Below are positions 34,942 through 45,600 of a stretch of DNA of 64,000 bases, one piece after another; the first letter of the stretch is position 1; every line of letters starts with the position of its first letter. The translations under genes and the position numbers were made by a program. The DNA lies in the NCBI GenBank assembly GCA_966211525.1, contig CBIHOZ010000012.1, positions 1 to 64,000 on the forward strand. The letters are read 5' to 3'. The notes below the pieces were generated by a model, which saw only the letters and a list, made by a program, of their open reading frames with translations, was not told the origin of the DNA and made no database searches. The DNA comes from Ohtaekwangia sp966211525 (lineage in GTDB: Bacteria > Bacteroidota > Bacteroidia > Cytophagales > Cyclobacteriaceae).

Positions 34942-37900
34942 ATGACTAGTAGCCGTTACTGCATTCTTCTATCGTTCGTTCTCATCCTGATGACGCAGTT
35001 GGGATGGGCGCAAAAAAAGGATTTGGTGTTCCGGCACCTCAATACATCGCACGGACTTTCACAAGATCATGTTAATGCCATCCTGAAAGGCTATAAAGGT
35101 TTTATGTGGTTTGGTACCGATGAAGGCCTTAACAAATATGACGGTTACCAGTTCCATACGTATCGGCATGACGATGCTATACCTACGAGCATCAGCAGTA
35201 ACTATATATATGATATCATTGAAGATGAACAGCGAAATCTTTGGGTTGCCACCGCGAGTGGTATTGATCGTCTGGATCGTGCGCTGGATATATTTACAAA
35301 TTATGCTCCCGGTGATTCGTCCATCATTATACGCGACCTTCTCTTCGATGCAAAAGAAAAGCTGATCTGGATCGGTACAACGGAAGGGCTATTTGTTTTC
35401 AATCCAAAAGACACAACCTTTCAACATTATCAGTATAAAGAAAACGGCATCCTGAACCTGAGCCAGAATTTTATCTACCACATTGCCCAGGATCTATCGG
35501 GCAATCTTTGGCTGGCAACGGATAACGGTCTTAACCGCTTCGATCCAAAAACCAAAACCTTCACACGGTATATACACGATCCGAAAGATCGGGGCAGCAT
35601 CGGCACCAATACGATAAAGGCTGTGTATACTGATGCAAAAGGTAAAGTTTGGATTGGCACGCTGGGCAGCGGCATTGCCGTTTATGATCCTCAAACGGAC
35701 TCGTTCAAAAGTTTCAGGCATGATCCCGATAATCCAAACTCCCTTGGACATAACGATATACTTTCGTTTGCTGAAGATGACGATGGAAACTTATGGGTCG
35801 GAACGGAGAATGGCGGCATCAGTATATTTCATGAGCAGACACAGACGTTTACTCGCTATACTTACAACCTGTTTGACGCAAACAGTCTGAGCAACAATTC
35901 TATCTATAGTTTATATAAGGATGACACCGGTAACATGTGGATCGGAACATGGTCCGGAGGTATAAATCTTGTCGCGAAGTTTGGACAGAAATTCAATCTA
36001 TACCAGCAGCAACCCGACAATAAAGGGTTGAGTAATAACATCGTGCTCACGATAACCGGTGATCATAAAGGAGACTTGTGGATTGGTACGGATGGTGGCG
36101 GACTCAATCGCTTTAATCGCAAAACCAAAACGTTTACCCATTATCAGCACGATCCGAAAAACCGGAATAGTCCTGCGAGTGATTATGTACTTTCTGTTGT
36201 GGAAGCAACACCCGGAGTGCTGGCGTTGGGCTATCACCGCGGTGGACTTGACTTATTTGATACACGTACCGGTATATTTACACATTACTTGCCGGAAGAA
36301 GGAAATCCTAAAAGTCTCGCGCACACGACAGTGACAGCGGTGTTTAAAGATCGCGAAGGTCAAATCTGGATTGGTACCTGGGGAAGCGGCATTGGTATAT
36401 ATCAGCCTGACAAAAAGGAATTCACCTGGTATCAGCAACATCCGAATGACAAAAACAGTCTCAGTGATAATTTCATTTATACTTTGGGGGAAGATGCCGA
36501 AGGAAATATATGGGTGGGAACTACATCGGGTTTAAACAAGATGGACAAGAAGACTGGTAAATTTACCCGCTTCTATAATAACAAGTTTGATCACAAAAGT
36601 CTGAGTCATGATGTAGTAGGTACTATGCTGTGCGATCATCTCGGCAACATGTGGTTTGGTAGTGCCGGCGGGCTAAATCTATACGACAAAACAACCCACA
36701 CATTTACTTCCTTTACCGACCATGACGGACTTCCGAACAACATGATCCGGAATATACTGGAAGACAACCGCGGTAATTTATGGATCGCTACAAACAAAGG
36801 TCTCTCCCGCTTCAACCCGAAAACAAAAGCAGTTCGTAATTATACCACTGCCGATGGTTTGCAGGGAAATGAATTCAAGCCGCACTCGTGCTACAAGACT
36901 GCTGACGGGGAATTATTTTTCGGTGGTCCCAACGGATTGAACAGTTTTTATCCGGACAGTCTCAAAGACAATACATCCGTCCCTCCTATATATTTTACCG
37001 GCCTTCAGATCTTTAATAAACCGATTACCATACACAGTAAAAATTCTATACTGAAGAAACAGATCAACGATACGCGAGAGATCACCCTCACACATGATCA
37101 ATCCGTATTTACCCTTGAGTTTGCAGCCCTTAATTTTGTACTCCCCGAAAAAAATCTATACGCCTATAAACTGGATGGTTTTGACAAGGAATGGAATTAT
37201 GTAGGACACAAGCGCACGGCAACCTATACCAACCTTGATCCGGGCGAGTATATATTTCATGTGAAGGCATCGAACAATGACGGTTTGTGGAATGAAGCCG
37301 GTACGAGCATGCGCATTATTATTACACCGCCTTACTGGTATACATGGTGGTTCCGTATTCTGGCGGCATGTCTCATTGCAGGTGCTATATTTATTTTTGT
37401 ACGCATCCGGCTCAATATTGTCGACAAGCAACGCGCTGCACTGGAGCACCAGGTAAAGATCCATACAGCAGAAGCTGTGGAGCGGAAAGAAGCACTCGAA
37501 GCGCAGGCTGAAAACATGCAGACACTAAATGACCAGTTGCAGGCACAAACTGAATTTCTGCAGAACCTCAACGATGAAATTGAGCAGCAACGTATAGAAG
37601 CTGAAGAAGCGCGCAATGAAGCCGAACGTGCCAACCAGGCCAAGAGTATATTTCTGGCAACGATGAGTCATGAAATACGTACACCTATGAACGGTGTAAT
37701 TGGTATGGCATCTTTACTCGCAGAAACTCCGCTTACATCGGAGCAACGCGAGTATACCGAAATTATCAGAAGCTCCGGAGAAAGTCTGTTAGGTGTGATT
37801 AATGATATACTGGACTTCTCCAAGATTGAATCCGGTAAGATGGAGCTGGAGGAAAAAGATTTTGACCTGCGCAATTGTGTGGAAGAAGTGCTGGACCTGT

Positions 37901-39183
37901 TTGCGAATAAAGCGTCTGATCTTCGACTCGATCTGCTTTACGAACTGGACCCCGATGTGCCGGAACATATTGTAGGAGATAGTTTACGCCTGCGGCAGAT
38001 CCTGATCAACCTGGTAGGGAACGCTATTAAATTTACACACCGGGGAGAGATCTTTGTCAGTGCACATGTGCAGGGTAAAGATAACGATCAGTACCAGTTG
38101 CGCATTGCTGTTCGTGACACTGGTATAGGTATACCGGAAGACAAAGTAAACCGTTTATTTAAAGCATTTTCACAAGTAGATGCATCTACTACCCGCAAAT
38201 ATGGCGGCACCGGGTTAGGACTTGCTATATCTGAAAAACTGGTTGGCCTGATGGGCGGACACATCTGGATCGAAAGCACGGTTGGCAAAGGAACTACGTT
38301 CTTCTTTACGATCAAGACCCGGTTAAGTAAAGAGAAACCACCAACCTATATATATGATAAAGATGCACTGCGCGATAAAAAGATTTTGGTTGTGGACGAC
38401 AACGCCACGAATCGTCTTATCCTGAAGAACCAGTTACAACTATGGCAGGCGGAACCTGTAATCGCCAATTCCGGAGAGAATGCGATGGATATACTCTCAC
38501 GATCGTCCGGCTTTGACCTGGTACTTACCGATATGCAGATGCCGGGAATAAATGGATTGGAGTTGGGTAAAATGATTCGCGAACGCTATCCGGACCTGAG
38601 AATGATCCTGTTAAGTTCAATTGGAGATGATCGAAGTGAACGTTTTACGAAAATATTCTCTTCTATATTAAGCAAGCCTGTAAAGCATAGTATGCTGTAC
38701 AAAAATATACTTATGAACCTGCGCAAAAATGATAAGGCTCCGGCTCCGGCCGACCAGGTAAATCAAAAGCTACGCGAAGACTTTGCGCAGCAGTTTCCGC
38801 TGCATATTCTGATTGCAGAAGATAATCCGGTGAACCAGAAACTGGCGACACGGGTATTAAACAAGCTTGGCTATACTCCGGACGTAGCGGCAAACGGGCG
38901 CGAGGCGTTGGATGCGTTCATGGCTTCGCATCATAACATGATTCTGATGGATGTGCAGATGCCGGAGATGGATGGATTGGAAACCACCCAACGCATTCGC
39001 CAGCATAACGGTATACAACCGGTAATTATCGCGATGACGGCTAACGCCATGCAGGGCGATCGCGAACAATGTATAAAAGCCGGTATGAATGACTATATCA
39101 GCAAGCCGGTTAACCTCGAAGAGTTGATGAAGACTATTGAACGATGGGCTGTGCAGGCAAAAACGCAAGGCAAACCGGCATAG
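34942..39183 (+). CDS. Giant hybrid kinase: propeller-YYY-TM-HisKA-HATPase-REC-REC
   Basis: A 1413-residue protein with a signal peptide (ILLSFVLILMTQLGWAQ). About 14 propeller repeats of the type GNLWIGTxxGGLNxFD form two beta-propellers (residues 25-690). They are followed by a Y_Y_Y domain (about 725-790), a membrane helix (about 799-822) and a coiled coil. HisKA has acceptor His910 (ATMSHEIRTPMNGVIG), HATPase_c is near 1016-1105, and two canonical receivers have Asp near 1197 (LTDMQMPGING) and 1335 (LMDVQMPEMDG). Unlike classical hybrid two-component systems it has no AraC DNA-binding domain, so phosphate must leave through an Hpt protein. It is a close paralogue of the kinase at 42675, facing it across the secreted-protein operon. 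Confidence 0.92.
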   Translation: MTSSRYCILLSFVLILMTQLGWAQKKDLVFRHLNTSHGLSQDHVNAILKGYKGFMWFGTDEGLNKYDGYQFHTYRHDDAIPTSISSNYIYDIIEDEQRNLWVATASGIDRLDRALDIFTNYAPGDSSIIIRDLLFDAKEKLIWIGTTEGLFVFNPKDTTFQHYQYKENGILNLSQNFIYHIAQDLSGNLWLATDNGLNRFDPKTKTFTRYIHDPKDRGSIGTNTIKAVYTDAKGKVWIGTLGSGIAVYDPQTDSFKSFRHDPDNPNSLGHNDILSFAEDDDGNLWVGTENGGISIFHEQTQTFTRYTYNLFDANSLSNNSIYSLYKDDTGNMWIGTWSGGINLVAKFGQKFNLYQQQPDNKGLSNNIVLTITGDHKGDLWIGTDGGGLNRFNRKTKTFTHYQHDPKNRNSPASDYVLSVVEATPGVLALGYHRGGLDLFDTRTGIFTHYLPEEGNPKSLAHTTVTAVFKDREGQIWIGTWGSGIGIYQPDKKEFTWYQQHPNDKNSLSDNFIYTLGEDAEGNIWVGTTSGLNKMDKKTGKFTRFYNNKFDHKSLSHDVVGTMLCDHLGNMWFGSAGGLNLYDKTTHTFTSFTDHDGLPNNMIRNILEDNRGNLWIATNKGLSRFNPKTKAVRNYTTADGLQGNEFKPHSCYKTADGELFFGGPNGLNSFYPDSLKDNTSVPPIYFTGLQIFNKPITIHSKNSILKKQINDTREITLTHDQSVFTLEFAALNFVLPEKNLYAYKLDGFDKEWNYVGHKRTATYTNLDPGEYIFHVKASNNDGLWNEAGTSMRIIITPPYWYTWWFRILAACLIAGAIFIFVRIRLNIVDKQRAALEHQVKIHTAEAVERKEALEAQAENMQTLNDQLQAQTEFLQNLNDEIEQQRIEAEEARNEAERANQAKSIFLATMSHEIRTPMNGVIGMASLLAETPLTSEQREYTEIIRSSGESLLGVINDILDFSKIESGKMELEEKDFDLRNCVEEVLDLFANKASDLRLDLLYELDPDVPEHIVGDSLRLRQILINLVGNAIKFTHRGEIFVSAHVQGKDNDQYQLRIAVRDTGIGIPEDKVNRLFKAFSQVDASTTRKYGGTGLGLAISEKLVGLMGGHIWIESTVGKGTTFFFTIKTRLSKEKPPTYIYDKDALRDKKILVVDDNATNRLILKNQLQLWQAEPVIANSGENAMDILSRSSGFDLVLTDMQMPGINGLELGKMIRERYPDLRMILLSSIGDDRSERFTKIFSSILSKPVKHSMLYKNILMNLRKNDKAPAPADQVNQKLREDFAQQFPLHILIAEDNPVNQKLATRVLNKLGYTPDVAANGREALDAFMASHHNMILMDVQMPEMDGLETTQRIRQHNGIQPVIIAMTANAMQGDREQCIKAGMNDYISKPVNLEELMKTIERWAVQAKTQGKPA

Positions 39184-39193
39184 ACTATATATA

Positions 39194-40606
39194 CTATTCG
39201 ATCATAACCGACTTCTGCAGCGCTGACTCATTGTTAACGGCCCGTAGTAAATATACTCCACTGGAAGGCGTTCCCGGCAACTTTACTTCGTAGGTGCTGG
39301 CTCCGGCCCGGGCCACACCGGTATATATTAACCGACCGGTTCGATCGTGCAACGATATATAGGTCGGACTCTCCAGCTGCGTATGAAAATCAAGAAGGAA
39401 CTTGTCTTCCTTAACAGGATTAGGAAAAGCTGTGAGTCTCAAACGCGCTTCCAGGTCTACACGTACTATATCTGAAAATTCATACATGCCATCAAAATCA
39501 ACCTGGCGCAGTCTGTAATACGAACGACCCGACAGAGGATCGCCATCGGTATACATATATTTATTTAACGTCTGGCTCGTTCCAACTCCCGACACCTGTC
39601 CTATCTGTGAAAAATTAATACCATCTTCACTTCGCTGGATTGCAAAATAATCGTTGTTGGTTTCCGAAGCGGTCTCCCAGTATAAATCTATATTTCCTTC
39701 ATCGTTCGGTTGCGCAGAAAAATTCAGCAGTTCCACTGGCAAAGGTGCGTTGTTGCCTGACAACGTCCATGGTGAAAAGGTGGTGACACCGGGAACTGTG
39801 GCACTCGTAGCCGTACTGGTTTGTCCGGCCAGCGGAGCATCCCATCCATTGATTGATGAATTCCACCGCTGTGCCCTTAATTGTGTTATCGTTCCTACTT
39901 CTGCTGCCGCTGCATCAAAGCGCAAGGTTGCCGTACCACTTACTCCATCTTTATCAACTTGCCAGAACCGGTCTACAACATTCACACTGTTGTCTACTCC
40001 GTTTCTATATACATTGGTGACTGCAACGGGCGAAGATGGATACGGTGTGTTGTTCGTGGCTGTAGGAAATGTGGACACGGTAACGTTGCCTATATTTCCC
40101 GCGGTAAGCGTAAGTGTGAATGGTATATATCCGGCGGATGCTGTTCCGAATGGAAAAACATGCGCGCTTGTATTGGCACCTATATTCAAACGCACCTTAC
40201 TGGTGTTATCCGTTCGCTCGCTCACTATATACCCGGTAACACGGGTGACGGCATTGGATGCGCTGTTGTTTATGGTGAGGGTTGTGCCATTCAAAATCAA
40301 CGGTCCTGCCGTTAAGGTAAGCGCATTGCTGACGGCAACATCGCGTTGCATCGTTATACCTGTAGCATTACTGCTCTGCATATTATAGAATGCAATAGGT
40401 GATGTACCGGTAATGATCTGGCTCGAGCTTCCGTAAAAGTATACTCCGCCCTGGTCGGTGAACGTGCCGTTGTTAACAAAATTACCGAAGAACGCTACAG
40501 ATGTTCCCGGAAATATCTGCACGTTTCCGGTATTGGTAAACTGACTTTGTGCATTTGCAAAAGCACAAATCAAAAACAACACGCTATAAATCGCTATGTG
40601 CTTCAT
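39194..40606 (-). CDS. Secreted protein with type IX secretion sorting tail
   Basis: About 470 residues. The signal peptide (IAIYSVLFLICAFANAQ) is followed by a beta-rich, Thr/Asn-rich region, the hinge phrase LPVELLNFSAQPNDEGNIDLYWETASETNN and a C-terminal T9SS type A sorting domain (LRLTAFPNPVKEDKFLLDF and a final GVYLLRAVNNE). It should be exported through the outer membrane by T9SS. Several starts are possible. ATG at 40606 opens the signal peptide; an ATG at 40615 overlaps the previous stop as TAATG and would couple translation. It is the second gene of the adhesin operon. Confidence 0.88.
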   Translation of the reverse strand: MKHIAIYSVLFLICAFANAQSQFTNTGNVQIFPGTSVAFFGNFVNNGTFTDQGGVYFYGSSSQIITGTSPIAFYNMQSSNATGITMQRDVAVSNALTLTAGPLILNGTTLTINNSASNAVTRVTGYIVSERTDNTSKVRLNIGANTSAHVFPFGTASAGYIPFTLTLTAGNIGNVTVSTFPTATNNTPYPSSPVAVTNVYRNGVDNSVNVVDRFWQVDKDGVSGTATLRFDAAAAEVGTITQLRAQRWNSSINGWDAPLAGQTSTATSATVPGVTTFSPWTLSGNNAPLPVELLNFSAQPNDEGNIDLYWETASETNNDYFAIQRSEDGINFSQIGQVSGVGTSQTLNKYMYTDGDPLSGRSYYRLRQVDFDGMYEFSDIVRVDLEARLRLTAFPNPVKEDKFLLDFHTQLESPTYISLHDRTGRLIYTGVARAGASTYEVKLPGTPSSGVYLLRAVNNESALQKSVMIE

Positions 40607-40614
40607 ATATAGCA

Positions 40615-42408
40615 TTACTTGGTTTCGGTATACCATTGTATATCGCGGAAGGTAATAGCATCACCACTGTTTGCCGAAGTACAGTATAATTCGAAATAAT
40701 CTCCGGGTGATATATCGGTCAGGTAGATGGTAGTAGCAAACTGGTATGGATCGTTGGCGGTTGTAAGACGGAGATCAGTTTCACCAAATCGCGTTGCAAC
40801 TACTCCGTTTTTTACAATGGCTATCGATATTGTGCGGTTGTTGCTCGGTACGGCAATATTACCGGAGATTATAGCCCATCCTTCACTTTTGTTTACAGGT
40901 TGATAGGTAATCCGGTTAGTACCGATTGTCCACTTGGTAGTGATTGATGTTTGCGCGCCTGCGGTCCAATTTGCTTTATACCACGTACCGGCTGTTGTTA
41001 CCATAGTGGTCGCGCTACTGTTAAACACGTTTATCCTGCAGTGCGGATTTTGATCCGGTCCACCGGAATTATTCCGGATAAATACATTCGCGTCCCGGGC
41101 ATCGGAACGTGAAAAATCAAATCCACTCATGAACGTTCCTACGTTATTCCATGTATTGTTGGTAATAAACATACTGGAGATGGATGTAAATGATCCTGGT
41201 ACATAATTTATACCTATACCACCTGAGGTGTTGTAGAAACCACAGTTCAACACCGAAGTAACCGAGGCAGCGCCCGACAGGAAATTTATACCTTTCGCAC
41301 AACCGATGAAATCAGTCTCTGATATTTTAAACGACACTCCGCTTGCTCCACCGGCAGCGAGTTCTATACCGGATGCAACTGCATTCGTTATATCAACTTC
41401 GAACACCCAAAGTTCAACATTACTCACAGCTGCGATCGCGCGGTTAAAGCCATCGAACGTACAGTCCTTTATTTCGAAGTACTCACCACCGGTTACGAGT
41501 CGTATACCATCGTCTCCGGCACTGGATCCATAGCCACCAAGCGTTGTAGCATCAAACGCCAGCATCTTGAAATAGCTTTCCGATATACAGCTGAACATGG
41601 GCGATCCGCCTAACCCGGAGGCTGCGGTAAGATAAGATATACCGTATGAACTTCCCTGAATGGTAACCGGATGCGGCAGGTCTATTACCTGCGTAGCAGA
41701 TATAGGGTAATCGCCACCGACAAGTTTTATAACCGATGGCCCTACCATGTGCAGGTCGAGAAACTCCAGTACTTCTTCAATGGTCGTCCAGCTTCCGCCC
41801 GGCTTTACTTCAAATACATTGTCATCTCGCTCTTCACTGCCTTTTATAATCCAGTTACCATCTATAGCAACGTAGGTTTTTCCAACCCATCGAAAATGCT
41901 TGGATATGGTAGAGCCTTCAATGGTGGCGGAGCCGTTGGGAATTACGTCAACTTCATCCGTATGTGTACCGGTGTTTTTTACGGTTATAGACAAACCGTT
42001 GTCGGCAGCAGTAATGGCGGGTAGGGTTAGCGTTATATCGTTGCTGGCCACAACAAAGGTTTCGCTTTTCGCAATGATGGAAGTAGTTGTCTTGGAAGTG
42101 AGGCTTGGCTCACCGGTGGTAATAAACGGTACCCATTGTCCTCCGTTCCAGTAATAATATCCATCCGCCACAGCTCCCCCGCTGCTATATACCAGCATGC
42201 CGGCCGGAACTGTTCCGGTAAGTGGAGAAATTGATGACAGGTTGTTAATGACAACACGCGGTGGAAGTAATCCCTTGTTTGTACTTTCAAGTTCAAGCAA
42301 CGAATTGGAATTAATGGTTGTCGGATTGTTCCCTATTTTAACTTGTGCATGAACGCTGACAAGAAGATGGATCAACAAATAAATAAGAAGTAAAAATCGC
42401 TTCATCAT
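40615..42408 (-). CDS. Secreted tail-fibre-like/beta-helix surface protein
   Basis: About 597 residues with a strong signal peptide (MMKRFLLLIYLLIHLLVSVHAQ). The opening domain has the Bacteroidota surface/tail phrase NSNSLLELESTNKGLLPPRVV. A right-handed beta-helix-like region follows at residues 230-430, with repeats such as YFEIKDCTFDGFNRAIAAVS. The C-terminal domain reads like a phage tail-knob or adhesin head (AIISGNIAVPSNNRTISIAIV). No T9SS tail is present on this protein, but it precedes one that has it. GTG at 42414 is possible; ATG at 42408 or 42405 is preferred. It is driven by the AATCAG-type promoter at 42446. Adhesion or carbohydrate binding is inferred. Confidence 0.8.
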   Translation of the reverse strand: MMKRFLLLIYLLIHLLVSVHAQVKIGNNPTTINSNSLLELESTNKGLLPPRVVINNLSSISPLTGTVPAGMLVYSSGGAVADGYYYWNGGQWVPFITTGEPSLTSKTTTSIIAKSETFVVASNDITLTLPAITAADNGLSITVKNTGTHTDEVDVIPNGSATIEGSTISKHFRWVGKTYVAIDGNWIIKGSEERDDNVFEVKPGGSWTTIEEVLEFLDLHMVGPSVIKLVGGDYPISATQVIDLPHPVTIQGSSYGISYLTAASGLGGSPMFSCISESYFKMLAFDATTLGGYGSSAGDDGIRLVTGGEYFEIKDCTFDGFNRAIAAVSNVELWVFEVDITNAVASGIELAAGGASGVSFKISETDFIGCAKGINFLSGAASVTSVLNCGFYNTSGGIGINYVPGSFTSISSMFITNNTWNNVGTFMSGFDFSRSDARDANVFIRNNSGGPDQNPHCRINVFNSSATTMVTTAGTWYKANWTAGAQTSITTKWTIGTNRITYQPVNKSEGWAIISGNIAVPSNNRTISIAIVKNGVVATRFGETDLRLTTANDPYQFATTIYLTDISPGDYFELYCTSANSGDAITFRDIQWYTETK

Positions 42409-42445
42409 ATACACTTTGAATTAGATATAGTGTGAGGTACACTAA

Positions 42446-42494
42446 CAAAGGTGGAAACATATATAGTGTTATGAATCAGGAAAAAGCTGATTTT
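42446..42494 (-). promoter_or_regulatory. Shared-type promoter (site 4, surface-protein operon)
   Basis: The inverted repeat AATCAG-N7-CTGATT is at 42474-42492 with perfect arms. TTTG of the -7 element (CACCTTTG) is at 42449-42446 on the minus strand, with spacing identical to the other copies. Predicted start is near 42439, about 30 bases before the ATG. Confidence 0.7.
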
Positions 42495-42495
42495 G

Positions 42496-42680
42496 TAAAG
42501 TAAGAAGAGTAAGGATTAGAAGTAAGGAGTAAGGAGTAAGAAGTAAGAAGCCGGGAGTAAGAATGCAGATAGTTGGTGACGTGTTCTTTAGATGTTATAT
42601 CTGACTACACGTTACAACATAAGTAATCCGCGATGCAATGCTTACTTCTTACTTCTGTTCTTACTCCTCATTTCTCAAAT
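42496..42680. repeat. GTAAGRA repeat array with inverted counterpart
   Basis: The purine-rich block at 42496-42563 consists of AGTAAGAA/AGTAAGGA units. Its pyrimidine-rich complement (CTTACTTCTTACTTC..) occupies 42641-42667 and runs into the kinase stop at 42675. The two could pair into a long hairpin with a loop of about 80 bases, perhaps ending the kinase transcript before the surface-protein promoter. Confidence 0.6.
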
Positions 42681-45600
42681 AGTAATGCTTCCCTGATTGG
42701 ACTGCATATGCAGCGCCCATTTTTCCAATACTGCTACAAGCGCTTCGAGCTTTACAGGTTTGCTTACGTAATCGTCCATACCGGCTTTCATGCATTCTTC
42801 GCGATCGCCTTGCATGGCATTGGCTGTCATGGATATGATAACCGGCTGGTGATATCTTTTGAGACGGATCATGCGTGTTGCTTCGAGTCCGTCCATTTCG
42901 GGCATCTGTACATCCATCAAAATTACATCGTAGAAGTCGTCATCGAATTTTTCCAACGCTTCCAAACCATTATTGGCAACCTCTACATCATTATAGCCAA
43001 GCTTACTGAGTATACGTGTTGTTAATTTTTGATTTACCGGGTTGTCTTCAGCTATGAGAATGCGCAGCGGATAACGTTTTGCAAATTCTTCTGATAGCAA
43101 TTGCTTCGGTGCAGCGTCTTCTGCCACACTTACTTTTTGCACCGGTTCAAGTGCCGTTTGTATGGCGCGATACAAGGCGTGTTGCCGCACGGGTTTATTC
43201 AACACCACAGCAAACAATTCGGTATACTGCTTTTTATTTTCATCGCCCACTGAACTCAGGAGTATAACCGGCAGATCGGTATAATTCTTCTTCAGTATCT
43301 GTGTCAGTTGTACACCATCTACATCTGGCATCTGCATATCGGTAATGACCAGGTCAAATCGATTGCCAGACGAAAGTATAGCTTGTGCTTCTTTACCGGA
43401 TGATGCCAGTACCGGAATCATTTTCCATTGCTCCATCTGACTTTTCAGAATGGCCAGGTTAGTTGCATTATCATCAACCAGTAACACTCGCTTGCCGGCA
43501 TGCTCACCTTCAACCGGCACCGGTATATTTGCCTGAGGTTCGTGACTCACTGTACCATTCAGCGTAAAGGTAAATGTAGTGCCTATACCGGGCTCACTCT
43601 CAACGCCAATTGTACCGCCCATCAACTCTACCAATCGCTGGCTGATCACCAGACCGAGTCCGGTACCACCATACTTGCGCGTTGTAGAAGAATCAACCTG
43701 CGAGAAAGCTTTGAACAAGCGTGACAGTTTATCGGACGGTATACCGATACCGGTGTCGCGTACATGAAACGACAGTTCCAGTTTGTCATCGGTATTGCTG
43801 AGTAAATCTACACCTATATATATTTCACCCTGGTGGGTAAACTTCATGGCGTTACCAATGAGGTTGATCAATATCTGTCGTAGTCGGTGACTGTCACTGA
43901 TAACCTGGTCGGGAATGAGCGGATCGATATAGTATAAAAGATCCAGTCCTTTTTGAGCAGCTTTTCCGGCGAACACATCCATCACATCTTCAATGCACTG
44001 ACGCAGGCTGAAGGTGTGGCTGTCCAATTCAAGATTCCCTGATTCGATTTTCGAGAAGTCCAGGATATCGTTGATCACGGTGAGCAGTGCTTCGCCACTT
44101 CCGCGAATGGTGTTGGTATATTCCTGTTGCTCCGGAGTAAGTTTTGTTTCCGCCAGCAACGAAGCCATTCCCAGCACACCGTTCATAGGCGTACGTATCT
44201 CATGACTCATCGTTGCCAGAAATATACTCTTGGCCTGGTTGGCACGCTCTGCCTCATTTCGTGCTGCCTCTGCTTCTTCCCGTTGCAGGTGTATCTCTTC
44301 ATTTATACTCTGCAGAAATTTAGTCTGTTCCTGAAGCTGTTCGTTCAGCGTCTGCATATCTTCCGTCTGCGCTTCGAGTATTTCTTTACGCTCAATGGCT
44401 TCGGCAGTGCGTTCGTTTACTTCTTTCTCCAGTGCTTCCTGCAGCTTCTGCATTGAACGCATGCGTGCACGATACCCGAGGAATATACTTCCGATCACCA
44501 GTAATACAGCGCTGGTCATAAACCACCACGTGCGCCAGAAGGGAGGCGTAATAGTCAGGTTCAACTGCAGTGTATCCGTAGTCCAGTTACCTTCACTGTC
44601 GCGTCCGCGAACTTTAAATATATACTGTCCCGGATCAAGATTGGTATACGTAACACTGCGGATATCGCGTTCTATACTCCACTCCTTATCAAATCCTTCC
44701 AGCATATAGCTATATACTTTCCGTTCGTTGGATATATAATTCAAGGATGCAAACTCAAAGGAGATCACCGAAGCATCGTATGACAATGTAATGCCGTCTG
44801 TCTCCGTAATACTTTTCAGCAGCGGGGAATTATTAGCGCTATCGGCAATGGACACCGGTGCGTTGAACAATTGGAAACCGGTCAGTACAATAGGTACCTG
44901 GTAATTTTCACTCTTGATGCTATCCGGGAAAAATTCAATGAAGCCCTCTTCACCACCAAAGTACATCGCGCCATTGCTTCCTTTCAGAAAAGCACTTTGC
45001 TTGAACTCGGTGCAACGCAAACCATCTGCTATACCAAAATTTTTAAACGTGCCGGATGCCGGATTGAATTTGGACAAACCGTTATTCGTACCAAGCCAAA
45101 GATTGCCTTTGGCATCTTCGAGTATACCATAGATGGCATCGCTGGGTAGGCCATCCGTTGTGCGGTATACCTTGAACTTTTTGGTCTCCATGTCGAAGTA
45201 GTTTAAACCCGACATGGTGCCAATCCAGAAGTTTCCTTTCTTGTCTTCATACATCTGGTTCACGGCATTATTGCTGATGCTGTTAACGCCATCCTTGTGC
45301 AGGAAAGCTGTAAACTTTTTCGTTACCGGATCAAAAAGATTGAGACCGTTGCCTTGTGTACCAACCCATAGCCTGCCCTTGGAATCTTCAAAAACGAGAT
45401 ATACTTTATTACCGCTGATACTATTCGGATCGTTGTCATCATGAACAAAATGTGTGAATGAGTTGTCTTTCGGATTAAACAAATTCAAGCCTCCGTAAAA
45501 TGTTCCGATCCATATATTCTTGCGACTGTCCTCGAGAAATGCCCAGGCGTTGTTACAGTTAATACTGGTGGAATCTTGCGGATTTACTTTATAGTGAGTG

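Noticed and set aside
34942..39183. Classical hybrid two-component regulator with AraC output
   Set aside because: The domain order stops at two receivers; no helix-turn-helix is present at the C terminus.
40607..40636. Ten extra N-terminal residues on the T9SS protein
   Set aside because: They overlap the end of the previous gene and would precede the signal peptide; ATG at 40606 or 40615 is better.
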